From Roseibium sediminicola (GTDB taxonomy: Bacteria; Pseudomonadota; Alphaproteobacteria; Rhizobiales; Stappiaceae), in contig NZ_JALNMJ010000031.1 of the NCBI RefSeq assembly GCF_023156505.1, positions 1 through 52,406 of the forward strand: a stretch of DNA of 52,406 nucleotides. The letters are read 5' to 3'. Made by a program: the position numbers and the translations under genes. The notes below the pieces were generated by a model. It searched no databases. It had not been told where the DNA came from and was given only the letters and a program-made list of their open reading frames with translations. Positions 52,312 through 52,406 of this stretch are shown one piece after another; positions within the stretch are counted from its first letter, which is position 1; every line of letters begins with the position of its first letter.

Positions 52312-52406
52312 TTATTTGATCATAGGCTGCCATTCCTTGTCGTCTCTGACCATGGCGTTGAGAATGGTCAGGAGCTTCCTGGTGCAGGCGATGATCGCCT
52401 GTTTCT
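52312..52406 (-). CDS. IS110-family transposase, C-terminal end only (cut by window edge)
   Basis: On the minus strand, 31 codons run in from the edge to a TAA. The tail reads KQAIIACTRKLLTILNAM and then VRDDKEWQPMIK. A/C-x-RKLLTILNAM is the conserved end of the IS116/IS110/IS902 C-terminal domain, which holds the serine nucleophile in these DEDD recombinases. The rest lies outside the window. The gene ends 13 bp from a REP unit that appears truncated by the insertion. Confidence 0.85.
   Translation of the reverse strand, partial: KQAIIACTRKLLTILNAMVRDDKEWQPMIK

Overview
The window is GC-rich chromosomal DNA from an alphaproteobacterium. The best guess is Hyphomicrobiales of the Stappiaceae type (Roseibium, Labrenzia or Stappia); this assignment is inference. 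It rests on a flagellar block ordered fliF-fliG-fliH-fliN-flbD-flhA with a SciP (DUF1153) gene and CtrA boxes, an alphaproteobacterial operon of DUF1285-nudL-DUF6111-cca, and petABC followed by mtnP-apt. Each edge of the window cuts an insertion sequence: the 3' end of an IS481-type transposase at the left and the 3' end of an IS110-type transposase at the right.

Layout. Positions 1-330 hold the IS481 end and a tRNA-Met(CAT); 331-1509 is mnmA. Positions 1817-12963 are flagellar: fliK, flgD, the regulator sciP, a perfect CtrA box, then fliF, fliG, fliH, fliN, flbD and flhA, mostly overlapping. Next come two paralogous 91-residue proteins of unknown function, one with a perfect CtrA box in front. 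Positions 13839-20851 are a set of single genes: GNAT, mtnA, a membrane-anchored unknown, a metallophosphoesterase, a two-gene microprotein operon, NUDIX, glutathionyl-hydroquinone reductase and a second GNAT. Every convergent gap here holds an inverted pair of REP-like palindromes. Positions 21014-27904 are a minus-strand moxR / DUF58 / DUF4159 / large membrane protein operon. The divergent plus-strand operon DUF1285-nudL-DUF6111-cca follows, then an HD-GYP protein, and hemF with trmL on the minus strand.

Positions 33.9-45.6 kb look like an accessory module. It contains a 263-bp MITE-like element, three tandem paralogous periplasmic binding proteins with no import permease, two paralogous ABC exporters (one coupled to a small membrane protein behind a long, possibly structured leader), a DUF2177 membrane protein, a chemoreceptor and a PAS-GGDEF-degenerate-EAL protein. 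Positions 45.8-52.2 kb are petABC (cytochrome bc1), a GlcG/HbpS-like secreted protein, mtnP, a second 263-bp inverted-repeat element, apt, bluB and a GNAT.

How the genes work together: the flagellar block supplies the MS ring, C-ring parts, export gate, hook cap, hook-length control and two regulators (SciP and FlbD). The CtrA boxes suggest cell-cycle control. MtnP, Apt and MtnA are steps of methylthioadenosine and adenine salvage. PetABC is a complete bc1 complex. The HD-GYP protein, GGDEF protein and chemoreceptor link second-messenger signalling to motility.
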